Below are positions 35,721 to 47,340 of a stretch of DNA of 64,000 nucleotides, in pieces. Both the position numbers and the translations under genes were made by a program. Location: positions 33,930,795-33,994,794 of the forward strand of contig OY720633.1 of assembly GCA_963169105.1 (NCBI GenBank). The letters run 5' to 3'. This stretch comes from Ceriagrion tenellum. Taxonomy: Eukaryota; Arthropoda; Insecta; Odonata; Coenagrionidae. The notes under the pieces were generated by a model, which had not been told where the DNA came from, ran no database searches, and worked only from the letters and a program-made list of their open reading frames with translations. The first letter of the stretch is position 1, and each line of letters opens with the position of its first letter.

Positions 35721-36486
35721 TAAGAGCGTTCCCTGCATACTTTATCTCTCTCTACAGGGAGAATTTTTTTCCTTGTCTGCAAATTCAACTAACGCGCGTT
35801 TCTTCTGCGTCATTTTCGAGGTTGAAGTGTTTTTTACTCTATTGTTGCTGCATGAAAATATGCCTCGAATGTTTACCACTCAATGAGTCTGAGAGCTTTC
35901 GGACTAGTAATGACCCCCACCAGTGAGAGTGAATATTTCAACGGCGCCGTTTTAACAAGCACGTCACATGCATAGCCCCATATTGTTCCTGCACGATATT
36001 CATGTACTAATCTCTCTACCTACATTTACAGCAACTGTAATTAAAGTAAAATTAAATCGCTAGATCCCTCATTTCGAGTCAAACAGATTGAAACCTTTGC
36101 AGAATCATTTATAATGCATTTTGCCATTTTATAGAATAAAAGTTTTACTGTCACGAATTAACCATCATACAATTTCTTTTGAATTTTGTATCCACATATT
36201 ACATGAAACGAAGGATAATGGTAATAGGGGAGGAACTTGAAAGTAAAATCATCGTTAAATAATATCGAATATAGTATAGTAAATCGAACGCAGGCTATTG
36301 GCTTGTTGTTAGGTTTTTATTCAATTATCGATGAGTCTCCATGATTTGCTAATTAGGTCTATCGCTTCTAACGCGCGATACGAATATCAATTTTGTCACA
36401 TTCAGATGCAATATAACCGCTTAAGACATTACTCGATTGTGAGGAAAGTTGAAAAAGTTTCATACGTAGGATATTGTTTCATGGTA

Positions 36487-36662
36487 CAGTGAACCCTGTA
36501 TTAAGTGGCCACCACCGGACCCATAAGATAGTGGCTGCTTAATGAAGTAGTAAAATTCACATAGCTTATATGAGAATGGAAAATTCATTCCGTTCCCGAA
36601 AAAATCGGCCACTTGGAGAAGTGACCACATTAAGGAAGTGGCCGCGAAGGCAAGTTTCTCTG
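36487..36662. mobile_element. pogo/Tigger-like MITE (176 bp)
   Basis: The element begins CAGTGAACC and ends in the inverse of CAGAGAAAC, and both ends are flanked by TA (36,485-36,486 and 36,663-36,664). The interior has further inverted similarity (GTGGCCAC-type and ATTAAG motifs on both sides). TA flanks with CAG termini fit pogo/Tigger-type Tc1-mariner MITEs. Imperfect termini suggest age. Confidence 0.6.
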
Positions 36663-37329
36663 TAAATTATATTGTCATCGCTAAACATAATGCCCTGGCC
36701 AACCTAATGTCCAAGTCTCTGCATAGTGTCTATCTCTCTCGCTGTAACTACGTACAGTTTGAGTTCCTTTTAGCTCACCAAGTATCTCCATGTTTATGAA
36801 ATCACTGGATTAGCTTAAAATAGAAAATAGAAATGGTTTTACTACACTTTATCAAGAATAGCTATCACATTAGACAAATTAATATTTGAAATATCTGTGA
36901 AGGAATATGTAGCCGCGATTTCATGTGTATTGAGCGAGCACTGGTCTATTAGGTGGCTACGTAATATTGCATGTCAATAAAACTTACACTTTTTTGCATA
37001 GTTGCATGTTTTATACGCATAAATAGTAGATGCTTATAAAATTTGTGGCCATACTGCCTACTTTCTCGAATTTCTTGTAATTCAGCAATAGATTAAATAC
37101 GGCTATAACACCCAAGCACTTTCTTTTTGCCGAGTACGATAATTTACCTAAATACTCCATAAGGATTCACTTTCCTTCCACTGGTCAGCTCATAGTATTT
37201 TATTGCCATCTCCACCTTTTTTTCTAATTTTCGAAGCGGCAATATAAAACGGTCTCCTATATTTTATATTCATCGGAATGACCAGTTTAAAGAAATTAGA
37301 TTACGACACCCAATTCCCATTTCGTTTAA

Positions 37330-37390
37330 CCGTGGAAAACTTGCATTGGCCGTGGAAAACTTGCATTGCAACCGTGGAAAACTTGCTTGC
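37330..37390 (+). repeat. ~20-bp tandem repeat, three units
   Basis: Three units beginning CCGTGGAAAACTTGC start at 37,330, 37,350 and 37,372, with 20- and 22-bp periods. The third unit is shortened. Confidence 0.85.
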
Positions 37391-38769
37391 TTTTCCGATC
37401 AGCAGTTGTTCTTCTTAAGACCCCATCTCTATCCGGTGTGTATCTTCCTCTCTTGTGTCTCCTTCTGCAGAAATCGCTCTTCAAAATACTCTGCAATCTC
37501 TAGAAACCATAGGTATCATTTTTCAGTGATATCCGAAGTAACTAAAAATACTATTGGACCTTTATCCTTAAGTGGACCTTATTTAATATCATGGGCATAG
37601 CCTAGATACTAGAAAGTAGCATGACGGGTCATCTTACCCACGCTTAGTAGATGTCTATCTATATGTTTTAGTTGATATATTATCATCATCTGCGGTAAAT
37701 AGTTGTGAACAATTTTCATAAGTTTCACAAAAACAGGAAAAAATGACGGCGGGCTGCAATAAGCCAAACTTTCGTACTTGGAATGGAAAATTACTCACAG
37801 TTAGTATATATGATATGTAGAAGACAAAGAAGAGTAAGACGAGAAGGAAAGGCATAAGAGCCTATAGAGTCGATTTAAAACGTAGAGGATCCAGGTATTT
37901 GTCTCTCTGTGGACTAAAATTAAACGCTGGTAATCCATTCTCTCCTCGAATGTCTCCATAAGAGCTCATCAGTCAAATCTGAAAACGACTGTGGAAGTGA
38001 AGTGGAATTTTAGATTGGCCACATTTATCACATTGCTGTACGAGGCGTTGAACAGTGGTCCTATCGTGTACTTTCTGGAAGAATATGGTTTCGTCGACGG
38101 GCTTTACTCTTCTATTTCTTCCAAACTTCCACTTCTATCCTCACACATTCTCTTCTTGTCTGAAACGCTGATTCGTGTAGCACGGACTTGAACTCCTGGA
38201 TTCGAAATACGACATTCGAAGACGGAGCATTTTCAACTTAGAAACATCTTATCATGTCAATGGCAAGTATTCATTATACATTCTTCTTGGTTTTTTCTTA
38301 CACTTACATTACCACACCAGCATAAAACTCTGCTGCCTTTTTCTTAAGTGTTTGTTGGAATTCCTTTTTCTGAAATATCGGTTGGCAACCTATGGAAGGT
38401 TCATTCAGTGGCTTGCGCAAGGGCTCCTAGAATCTTAATGTTGGCATCACAAAGAGAACAGCTATTTTCCGGAAATCAACAAAATATACTGCTAACTTTG
38501 TATTATTTATACCAGCAATGGCGTATTGCGCTTTTTGGTCGAGGGCATTTTCTTGCGCACTGAGAGGGTAAAATGCATATGGAAAACATACTTCTCCTTT
38601 CACTTGCACCTCTGTTTTATTCCTTGATGCTGTCATGGCTGCAGTTTTTATCTCGGTACTTAGTAGGTTAGTGCAGCACTGGGTAATCTATTAGCAGGTC
38701 TTTAAGTTGGATTGGCCTAACCCTAGTCTCCTTATATCTAGGAAATCCTTTCACTTTCATGCACGTTAA
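37391..38769. other. Non-coding stretch
   Basis: AT-rich sequence before the transposon, with no recognised feature. Frames at 37,991-38,191 and 38,348-38,563 lack motifs. Confidence 0.4.
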
Positions 38770-38777
38770 TTGCTCAC
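38770..38777. repeat. Target-site duplication, left copy (TTGCTCAC)
   Basis: The 8-bp sequence is repeated exactly at 42,776-42,783, directly outside the right terminus. It fits the nTnnnnAn preference reported for hAT insertions. Confidence 0.95.
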
Positions 38778-39135
38778 TAGGGTGCCTCGTTTTGCCACTT
38801 TTTTCTAGGAGCGAATCGTAATACCCGGCAAAAGTTGCGCACCCGGATGGGTATTACAAATATGATTTTTTTTACAAATCGGTTAATATCTTCTGTTCGC
38901 ATTTTTGCCTTAAAAGTTCGAATTTTTTTAAGAAAAATGTAAAAATTGTAAATAATTTAAACTTTGGTTTAAGTGAGCACTCTTTTTTTGCAATGGGGTA
39001 TAACTTAGGACTTAAGTTGATATTTTAGACGAAATACGTCAGCTATATTGCTTTTAATTATCGAGAAAATGGCCTTTTTATGGTGTCCCCGAAAGCACTT
39101 TTGTGGGGTAGGCAACCCGCAACACGCCGCCTCAT
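38778..39135 (+). repeat. Left terminal inverted repeat (358 bp core)
   Basis: Matches the reverse complement of 42,418-42,775 with one visible mismatch (near 38,999). Similarity resumes after a ~10-bp indel and runs to about 39,215. It contains subterminal AT-runs and a GGGTATTAC motif with its inverse close to the end. Confidence 0.95.
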
Positions 39136-39703
39136 GCCTCAATAAATGACGCGAAAATTAGATTTTTTCACTCCAAAACGTGGAAATCATGTCTGAAAAT
39201 GTCAAGGGTGGTCACAATGATAGGAGTTTCCATAATTATGCCATACATTGTCTCCTCGAGGGCAGCAAGAATGGTCAATTTAGTGTAATAGTTTTGTAGC
39301 TCTTTCCATTCTTGTCTTTTCCTTCGCCTGGTGGGTCGTAACAGTAGCGGAACATACAATGTCTTCAGCTCACAGCAATATTGCATTTAATGTTTACCGA
39401 CCCCTGAATCATCCACCTGCACACTGCAAGTTTCGCCCTTCCCCAATTTTCTCAGTCAGCCTTGCATTGTGAGACGAGCTGAACGATTGAAGTTCTTGAT
39501 TTACCCATTCACATTTATCACTACAGTTCGCTTGCAACTCATTTCGCTTCTTTAGTGTGCCTGTTTCAGTGGATGTTCTGGTGAGCTTCTATTCTAGTTA
39601 CAAGTGATATTTGACTTGCTCATCTCTTTATTTTTTCAAATATTTGACTGCATATCCGTCCTGTGTGCTCTGGTTTTGCGCATATTTTCATTTAGTTTGC
39701 AGC

Positions 39704-42005
39704 ATGTCTCTTTCGAAGTTCGTTCTACGTGGTGCAAACGTTTGCCCGATTTTTAATGAAAACCCCAAGGATTTTGATGAAACTAAACTCCCGAAAAAGA
39801 AGGATGTTCTACTTTGTTGTCAAGAAGTTCGGCGGCAAATTGGAATAGAGTCACGGAGTTACAAGGAGCGACCCTATTCTTCCATTGCCCGACAAGTTTC
39901 TGTCATGGTATGTGCCACTTGGAAAAAAGCGTCTATTCCAGCATTTACGCAAACCAGAGTAATTCAACTCATCTCACGCTGCCATGATGAATACATTAGG
40001 CCAAAGAAAATCCTGAAGAGTAAAACGGTATTTCAAAAAACAAAGGATGACTTGTTGAAGTCTTTTGCTGAGGAGGCAACGAAACTATTTGATATAGCCT
40101 TCTGCAAATGTGCCAACTTTCCCAAATGTGTCTGTCCCAAGGAAAAAACGGTTCCTATTCTAGAGCACCAGTTTCTTGTGGATCATAGAGGTCCAAGAAT
40201 TGGCCGAATTGGATGTATTGACTTACCTGTGTCAAAATAAAATGGGAGAAAGGGCTGAACGTAATCATATAAATAAGAGGCTTAAACTTGGACCATCTGA
40301 ATCAACAGTTTCCCCATTGTCGTTTTTGAATGACAGTCAACACTTTGAGAATACTCAAGTTGATGAGGAAAATCACGAGGAATATTGCGCTAAGGATGTG
40401 GCATTCACCAAACCAAGAGAAAGAAAGTCCAAAGTCAAATTAGACTTAACTGAGACTGCCATAACTTCTTAGAGATACAGCGTAAGTGAGAGGGCTGCTG
40501 CACACATTACATCCACTGTGCTTCACGCAGCTTTAAAAGCTTGAATTATATCTTAAGAGCAATCTAGTGATATAACGTCTGCATTGATTATAGACAAGAG
40601 CAAAATTCGGCGTGATAAACTTAAAATTTCTCGATATTTGAAGCGCTGTTCTACGGATGATGATCCAATCAAAAGCCTGTACTTTGATGGCCGTCTTGAC
40701 GAGGCAAAAACACCCACAAGCACCGTCAGGGAAGAGCATATACCACTTATGGCTAAACCTAATGCGCAATACATAGGCCTTGTCGCTCCATCTTCCGGCT
40801 CTGCATATGATGAGGCTACAGCAACTTTCGAGTTCATCATCAGTCAACTCAGTGGTGGATTCGATAAAATTGATGTTCTTGGCTGTAACGGGACGAACAC
40901 CAATACGGGTTGGAAGGGCGGCGTCCTGCGAAAATTAGAAGAAATGTTGGGAAAGCCTATGCAATGGGCTATTTGCCTTTTGCATTTCATTGAGTTGCCG
41001 TTCCGAGCTCTCTTTACCCACATTGACGGCGCTTGTTCAAGCCCGTATTCATACACAGGTGACATAGGTTCAAAACTGCCAGAATGTGAAAAGCTCCCAG
41101 TGGTGTCATTTCATCCCATATATTGTGACTTGCCAAACCACAGCCCAGATGAAATCTCAAACTTTAATAAGGACCTGAAGTACTTACTCAAGATATCCCA
41201 AGCCATTGCGTCTGGAACATGTCCAGAAGGGATAGTCACTATGATGCCTGGAAAACTAAATAAAGCCCGTTGGTTGACCACAGCTAACAGAATTCTTAGG
41301 TTATATATTTCGACTAAGAAACCTACCAAGAAATTCATCGAAATAGTGACATTCATACTAAAAGTCTATGTAGTGATGCAATTCAGGATCAGGACACATT
41401 CTTTTATCACCGATGGTGCTCGTCACGTCATTGAGACCATTCGTAGATGTAGATACTTGCCAAGGAAATACTAAGCAGTAGTTTATTCATCCATCCAAAC
41501 AAATGAGTTCTTCGCACTCCCAGAAAATATTCTTCTTGCAATAATGACTGATCTTCGACTTACTGTCCGTCAGGAGGCACTAAATAAAACTCTTAGTGCT
41601 AGAGAAGACGAAGCAGATAATTTACATCATTGCATTAGATGCAACAATGTTCCCCATTTGAATTTTGAAGCCATGGATTACGGAGAAATGATTCATTGGG
41701 AAAGCACCGATGTGTCTATTACCGTGTCACCAGTCGTGAAGAATATATCAAATGAAGAACTCGTTGAAAAACTGTCTCTTCCTGAAAATACTTCACCAGA
41801 ATGGTCATTCACCTTATTTCCCTGCCACAAAGTGGCAGTGGAACGGACAGTGAAGTTAGTCACCGAAGCAGCCTCCCGTGTATGCGGCAGTGACGCCAGG
41901 GATGGCATCATCAGATCCACTTTGATTTCACGGCAAGTTCTGCCAAAATTTCAATCAAAATCTCAATATTTGACAATATTTCCGAACGGTGACGATTCAG
42001 ATTAA
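39704..42005 (+). pseudogene. hAT-like transposase, broken by frameshift and stops
   Basis: The start chosen is MSLSKFVLRG at 39,704. The N-terminal 178 residues include a cysteine cluster C-x-C-x5-C-x-C (residues 134-144) before FLVDHRGPR. A frameshift near 40,235 moves the protein to another frame (KMGERAERN onward). Stops occur at 40,470, about 40,539 and 40,551. The catalytic half (40,584-41,474) shows SLYFDGR (likely first Asp), LGCNGTNTNTGW where the family's expected second Asp is Asn (codon at 40,887), CLLH (CxxH), then KARWLTTANR (the RW motif of hAT-type RNase H cores). A TAA at 41,472 interrupts before FFALPEN, and the C-terminus (41,544-42,005) has FPCHKVAVERTVKLV, which may supply the catalytic Glu. 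The stop TAA is followed by AATAAA. The product would have cut and joined the element's ends; this copy cannot. Confidence 0.85.
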
Positions 42006-42117
42006 ATAAACTGGTCTGCATTACAATGGTTGGTTGGATGGGTAGAGGAGGCGGAGGAGCCCAAGGTGCAGCCACCTCCACGTGGTGGGCTCTGGGTCGC
42101 TTGGCTAGCTGCGCTGG

Positions 42118-42408
42118 CTAGGTGAGCAAGAAGCTGCACATTTTCTTGATCATACTAAAATAAACCCCTTTTCCGACCGCAGAGGAGTTAAATTTGACCC
42201 TTGAGGGACATATAACCGGCATATTGAATCCCGAATGATGGTTTCCATTCTCAGTGATGTCTTCTTTCCCGAAAATAAAGTCAATATAGTCGGCGATGGC
42301 ATAAAATAGCGTGCTCCCATCTATGTGACTACCCTTGACATTTTCAGACATGATTTCCACGTTTTGGCCTGAAAAAAGTCTAATTTTCGCGTCATTTATT
42401 GCATGCAT
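42118..42408 (-). CDS. Open frame starting inside the right inverted repeat
   Basis: A 96-codon minus-strand frame starts MHAINDAKIRLFSG within the inner part of the right inverted repeat and runs towards the element's centre, ending at 42,118. Its composition is protein-like (FYAIADYIDFIFGKED, ENGNHHSGFNMP) and unlike a random AT-rich frame. The left end has a homologous but frameshifted version from about 39,140, including NDAKIR-like and YAI-like segments. I recognise no domain. It may be a second transposon gene, its fragment, or captured sequence. Confidence 0.4.
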   Translation of the reverse strand: MHAINDAKIRLFSGQNVEIMSENVKGSHIDGSTLFYAIADYIDFIFGKEDITENGNHHSGFNMPVICPSRVKFNSSAVGKGVYFSMIKKMCSFLLT

Positions 42409-42417
42409 AGCGTAAAA

Positions 42418-42775
42418 ATGAGGCGGCGTGTTGCGGGTTGCCTACCCCACAAAAGTGCTTTCGGGGACACCATAAAAAGGCCATTTTCTCGATAATTAAA
42501 AGCAATATAGCTGACGTATTTCGTCTAAAATATCAACTTAAGTCCTAAGTTATAACCCATTGCAAAAAAAGAGTGCTCACTTAAACCAAAGTTTAAATTA
42601 TTTACAATTTTTACATTTTTCTTAAAAAAATTCGAACTTTTAAGGCAAAAATGCGAACAGAAGATATTAACCGATTTGTAAAAAAAATCATATTTGTAAT
42701 ACCCATCCGGGTGCGCAACTTTTGCCGGGTATTACGATTCGCTCCTAGAAAAAAGTGGCAAAACGAGGCACCCTA
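42418..42775 (-). repeat. Right terminal inverted repeat (358 bp core)
   Basis: Reverse complement of 38,778-39,135 with one visible mismatch. The extended similarity reaches inward to about 42,325. Confidence 0.95.
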
Positions 42776-42783
42776 TTGCTCAC
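42776..42783. repeat. Target-site duplication, right copy (TTGCTCAC)
   Basis: Exact repeat of 38,770-38,777 adjoining the right terminus. Confidence 0.95.
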
Positions 42784-43400
42784 CATCAGACTTCTGGCGT
42801 ATCAGCTCGAAGGTCATAATTAGTGTTGGAGTCTACAAGGAGTGAGCATTTTGTTAAATTTAGAATTTTGCAATTTTAGAATTAATTATGTCTATTTCAA
42901 GAGTTAAACCAATCGCTCTTATGTATTTCAATTAGATTTACGAATTGATGTGATGTTCAATAGCATATGGTTCCTTGTTTTCTTAAAGTATCGTTATATG
43001 AAATGAAAAAAAGCGTTATGCTTATTTTCACACTAACCATTCCCTTTTTGCGGATTCAGCTGTTTCCCAACAGCATGATTCTTTTGATTAACCTGGGATA
43101 GCCAGAGTGGCCTAGGATAAGGTTCTGGTCCCCCTGCCATGGAATGTTTCTTCACACGCCCGCACGCCTACACACGCCCGTTAGGTTTAGTACGTATAGG
43201 TATGCCTTGCCGGCAAAAAATAAACAAATTGACCCTCTAGTTAACAGCCATGATCAAACTGTCATTTAAATTTAATAGCATTTAACATATCTCCACTTTG
43301 AGATAGTGTGTAATTCAGTCAAAGGAAATTTTTAACATATTTGCGAGCGTTGCAAGGTAAGCACTAACCTACTTGTATCCCACAGTAGATATCAATCAAT
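42784..43400. other. Non-coding stretch
   Basis: No gene. A tRNA-like GCCAGAGTGGCC motif near 43,092 has no B-box after it at the right distance, so no SINE is called. Confidence 0.4.
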
Positions 43401-43403
43401 CGA

Positions 43404-44753
43404 TTAAAAAAGGTGATCGCACCTGTGTACTAAATTGTCGGCCTATTTCTCTGTTGCCAACCTAGTCAAAGGTATTTGAAAAGCTTGTTAAGCATCAGTT
43501 AATTAGGTTCCTAAATGCAGATAATTCTTTTAGCAATAATAAATATGGCTTTAGATGCCAACTGGAAACTGCGGATGCCTTGATTAATTTTACGACCAAT
43601 ATTTATAACAATATAAATATAAATAAACTTACTGGAGGATTGTTCATTGATATACGGAAGGAATTTGATACATTGAATCAAGAAGTTCTTCTAAATAAGA
43701 TGTACAATGCTGGGATACGTCGTGTAGCTTTAAATTGGTTCGAATCTTATTTGTCTGAACGCTATCAGTGTGTCAGAGTGGGTTCGACTTATAGTGACTT
43801 TAAATCAGTGACTACTGGGGTGCCTCAGGGATCTGTACTTGGTCCAATATTATTCCTAATTTTTATAAATGATTTATGTGACTGTAAATTAAATGGAAAT
43901 CTAACAGCCTTTGCTGATGACATAGCTCTAAGTTACTGTGATTATAATCTAAATTGTATTGCAAATGATGCCCGAAATGACCTGTACTTATTACAAAAGT
44001 GGTTTAATTATAATGCTTTAGAATTAAGTGAAGAAACCAAATTCATGTTTTTTGACCCCAGCAACTGCTATGTAATTAATTCTAAATTATTTTACCATCT
44101 TGCAGATTGCCGGAAAGTAAATTGTGACTGCCCAATATTAGAGCAAGTCCATTCCATAAAATACTTGGGAGTAATAATTGATAAATTTCTGAAATGAAAT
44201 ATTCATATTCATGATTTAGTTCAGGTCTTACGTTACTATGTATGTAAGCTGTATTTCATACGACATAAGTGCCCCCTTTATTTTCAAGAATTTTGTACAA
44301 CGCATTAGGGGCGCTAAATTAAATTACGGTTTTATATGTTGGGGTGGAGCCCACAAGACGGCATTGCACCCTGCAATTGTTCTCCAAAAACATATAGTGA
44401 GAATAATTACTAATAAAAAGCGCTTTGAGCATTCCTACCCCTTTTTTGTTAGCCTGAAGTTGTTACCATTGAGATATATGTTTGTTTTTAAGGTCTTAAA
44501 GCTATTCTTTTTAAGAAGTGGAAATTTGCCAGAAAGGCCTTGTACAGTGAAACATTATAACTTACGTAGAAGCATTGAATTTCATATTCCAAAGCCAAAT
44601 CTCTCATTACTTAAAAGGTCGTTTTTGTTCATTGGGCCAAAAACTTATAATAATTTACCGAGTGACATTAAGGAAGTAAAGAGTAAATATATTTTTTGTA
44701 AAAAGGTCAGAGATTGGCTATTATCTCATAATGATATAGAAGTTTTATTATGA
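43404..44753 (+). pseudogene. CR1-like reverse transcriptase (broken)
   Basis: Fragments in order: CRPISLLPT, a stop, SKVFEKLVKHQLIRFL and NKYGFRCQLETADALI; then GGLFIDIRKEFDTLN (first catalytic Asp region), VALNWFESYLSERYQ, VTTGVPQGSVLGPILF, FINDL and TAFADDIALSY (FADD box at about 43,910-43,921). After VHSIKYLGVIID a stop at 44,195 breaks the frame. The thumb and C-terminus continue at 44,238-44,753 in another frame with NYGFICWGGAHKTALHP, RIITNKKR, KVLKLFFLRSGN and TYNNLPSDIKEVK. The catalytic core is intact in sequence, but truncation, two stops and a frameshift make it inactive. Confidence 0.88.
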
Positions 44754-44963
44754 TTCATGGTTGTGTATTATATAAAAATATTGTAATGCAATTTGTTCTG
44801 CCACTGTTAAATTCATAAAATTCTTAAAACATTGTAAGCAGCTAATTTTTATCCTTGTAAGCTCTCGTTTATTGGTTTCTTCTTCATTTTTTTCTCATGT
44901 CTTGTCAAACAAGCTATTGCTATATTTTTCAATGATACATTTTTGAACGCATAAATAAATGCT

Positions 44964-45000
44964 GGTAGGTTCTACACTGGTGTAAACCATTGAACCTACC
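44964..45000 (+). repeat. Hairpin in the retrotransposon 3' untranslated region
   Basis: Nine-bp arms GGTAGGTTC (44,964-44,972) and GAACCTACC (44,992-45,000) enclose a loop that itself holds the short palindrome ACACTGGTGT. Stem-loops in this position are candidate template-recognition signals for the element's polymerase. Confidence 0.6.
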
Positions 45001-45080
45001 TAAAGCCCCACAGTTGTATTACTAAAAATTTTTCTGTAATGTTTTTTTTCGTGGAGCAATAAATTTCTCTATCTAATTGC

Positions 45081-46600
45081 AGGCTTAGTAAAGAGGTACG
45101 GAGGAACTTATAGCCTCCTAACATTATCAATCATATTCATATAAATGGCCATGGTTGTGTGTATATCGCAAAAATATCGATTAATATTTATTGTATTTAA
45201 TATTAGTTGTTTAGTTTTAACCTAAATAAAGCAGTGTAAGGTCAGTGAAAAAGTAGTATAAATTCTGACGGGTTTTATGGGAGAGGTCAAAAAATGGAAA
45301 TTGAGGTCCGACTGAATATACCCACCTCACCCTCTGCAGTCTATCAAATCCAAAAACGATATTTTGAGGAAATTATCCCCTTTTTTATGCGGAAAAAACG
45401 CCCACAGCATCGCTGAGAGGCGAATTCCTCAAATCTACTGAATTTTTCGCGTCATAAAGAATAAAAGTTGAGCTGAAAACCCGTCGAAAGTCATTAATGA
45501 TCTCTTTCCCATCGAGTTTCGTTTTAATTGGACGTGACTTTTCCAATAGCACATAATTAATGAGGACATCCAATGTCGGAAGCTTTCTCGGAATTGCTGT
45601 CTTACCACCTACGACGAATCCGTAGGACGCAAAAAGGACCTTCTGACATCGAGTCGAGGGGAGGGAAGGCGTCGGAATTATTCCGGTTGATTATCCGCGG
45701 GGTCGACTTTTTCCTCCAATGTCTGGCGTGGGACAAGAGGAAGTTGGGCAGTAGGCGGGGAGGGGAGGAGGGGATGAGGAGGGTTCTTTCGAAAGCGGTC
45801 AATTCATTAGGGTTAGATTCCTATCCTCCTGTCCTCCCACCAGCCCTTCTTTCTCCCACCGCTTCCCGCCCTCCCCCTCTTCATCATCCCCATCAACCCT
45901 CACGTGACCCGCCCTGCAATCGTCCAATCATCAACCCCCATCCATTCGGAGCGACGTCCCAACTATTAGTGATGTGCAGTCTGAAAAAAGAAGAACTCAC
46001 AGAGGATTTTTAATCAATTGAATAATACACCTTTTTATTTGCTCTAATTGAACATTTTCTATTTCACATAACGTGAAAAATATTCAAAACTAAGCGCCCT
46101 GATTCTTTGAAATTGTCCATTGTAATACGTAAACTGCGTATCTATAAGGTAGTTTGACCCCTGTATGTTCGTTAGCCTTTCTTAGTTGTTTAAAACGTTT
46201 GGAATACACTGATAGCATATTTGTAAAGTTGCACCTGAAACACACAAACAAAGGGGCCGCAAAGTACAGAACAAAATGTGTTTTCGAGCTAATGGCTATT
46301 AGAAGACGCTCCGGGGCATAAAAGAAATTGTTAGAATGATTTCTTTCTGTGTTCAAGACATCTTCCTTCGATTTACAAAGCCATTGTTTACTTTAATAGG
46401 TTGAACAATTTGTGAGTTATGTTTACATATTTTTTTTAAAGAATGCGGTTTTTCATGATTTTATGCAATATTTTGGGTTTGATATTGGATTGAATGGAAT
46501 GAGGTTAAGTCCTGCGAACTGTTAGCTAAAGGAACGTTTCTTACACTAAAAAGAACTTTTTACGGAACTAAATCATACGTAGAATGAAATAAAACGGTAT
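45081..46600. other. Non-coding stretch with a GC-rich patch
   Basis: A GC-rich patch at 45,570-45,970 carries a 146-codon plus frame whose second half is Pro-rich and low-complexity; I do not call it. The remainder is AT-rich with nothing recognised. Confidence 0.35.
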
Positions 46601-47340
46601 TTTTCTCGTCTCTTTTTCCCAGCCATTGTCCCAACTCTATCCTTCGTTTTAGTGCTTCGCTGCAAATTCGCGGCCTCCTGACTGAAGCCCCCGCCGTCAT
46701 CCCGACTGTCACCCCGCGCCATCATTATCACTATCATCGTCCCCTTACTGACTCCCTAACATCGCCACTGGCCGATAATTAGGAGCCATACGACAGTTGT
46801 GCTCACCCTGCCTGCTCCCGGGCATTCCTTCCAGCTTTCTCCCACCACGAACGAGAGGCACTCACCAAAAAAAAAGCGAGTTGAAAAAATCGTGGAATCG
46901 ATCCCGTGAGCCATCTCTGGCAAGGTGGTAGGGATAAGTCGAACGACAGATGCGGGAGCTGCCTCCTTGCCTGTTTTATTGGTATCGTTTATTTTTCCTT
47001 CACATGAAGAATACCCAATCAAGCCGTCAAGAGCATTTTCGATTTTGCTCCAGTTCGGGCAATTAATCTCCCTCCCGTCCTCATCCACACACTGACACAC
47101 ACGCTCGCCCCCGCGCACCTATTCCCTCCGTCCCCTCCCAACCCCCTGCTCCCTAATGAATACAGAGACGGATGCGCGTTGCGTGCCAATTGGTGGTTCT
47201 CCACGTCTTCTCCAACCCCCTCCCAAATGATTCCTCCCTCAGAGTCCGCCGCTCGCAGCCGCTGGGCTCTTTACATCGTCCCTCGACTCCTCTTGTGCCC
47301 TGCAGATGCTGCTACTGCTGTTCCTGCAACTGAAAACCCT
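46601..47340. promoter_or_regulatory. C-rich block, possible regulatory island
   Basis: A pyrimidine-rich, GC-elevated block between AT-rich flanks. A 120-codon minus-strand frame (46,756-47,118) has no recognisable domain. Promoter or enhancer function is only inferred from composition. Confidence 0.2.

Larger units (their letters stand above)
38778..42775 (+). mobile_element. 3,998-bp hAT-like DNA transposon with very long inverted repeats
   Basis: Both ends are defined exactly: TAGGGTGCC at 38,778, its inverse at 42,775 and an 8-bp duplication outside. The terminal inverted repeats are about 358 bp with one visible mismatch and continue, with indels, to about 440 bp, far longer than the 10-30 bp usual for hAT. 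The interior carries a plus-strand transposase of a family known from many invertebrate genomes but not one I can name, broken by a frameshift and stops. A minus-strand frame begins inside the right repeat. Near-identical repeats imply insertion recently relative to other elements here, probably mobilised in trans by an intact copy. Superfamily assignment uses the 8-bp duplication, TAGGG terminus, CxxH and RW motifs; P-like or an unclassified superfamily remains possible. Confidence 0.9.
43404..45080 (+). mobile_element. CR1-like non-LTR retrotransposon, 5'-truncated
   Basis: Coding similarity begins at about 43,404 with IKKGDRTCVLNCRPISLLPT, in the fingers domain, so the endonuclease and 5' end are lost. 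The polymerase runs to 44,753 and a 3' untranslated region follows to about 45,080. That region holds a hairpin (44,964-45,000) and ends near an AATAAATTTCTCTATC motif. A shorter member of the family is at 29,058-29,345. CR1 is the best fit by motif; other Jockey-group clades are possible. Confidence 0.8.
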
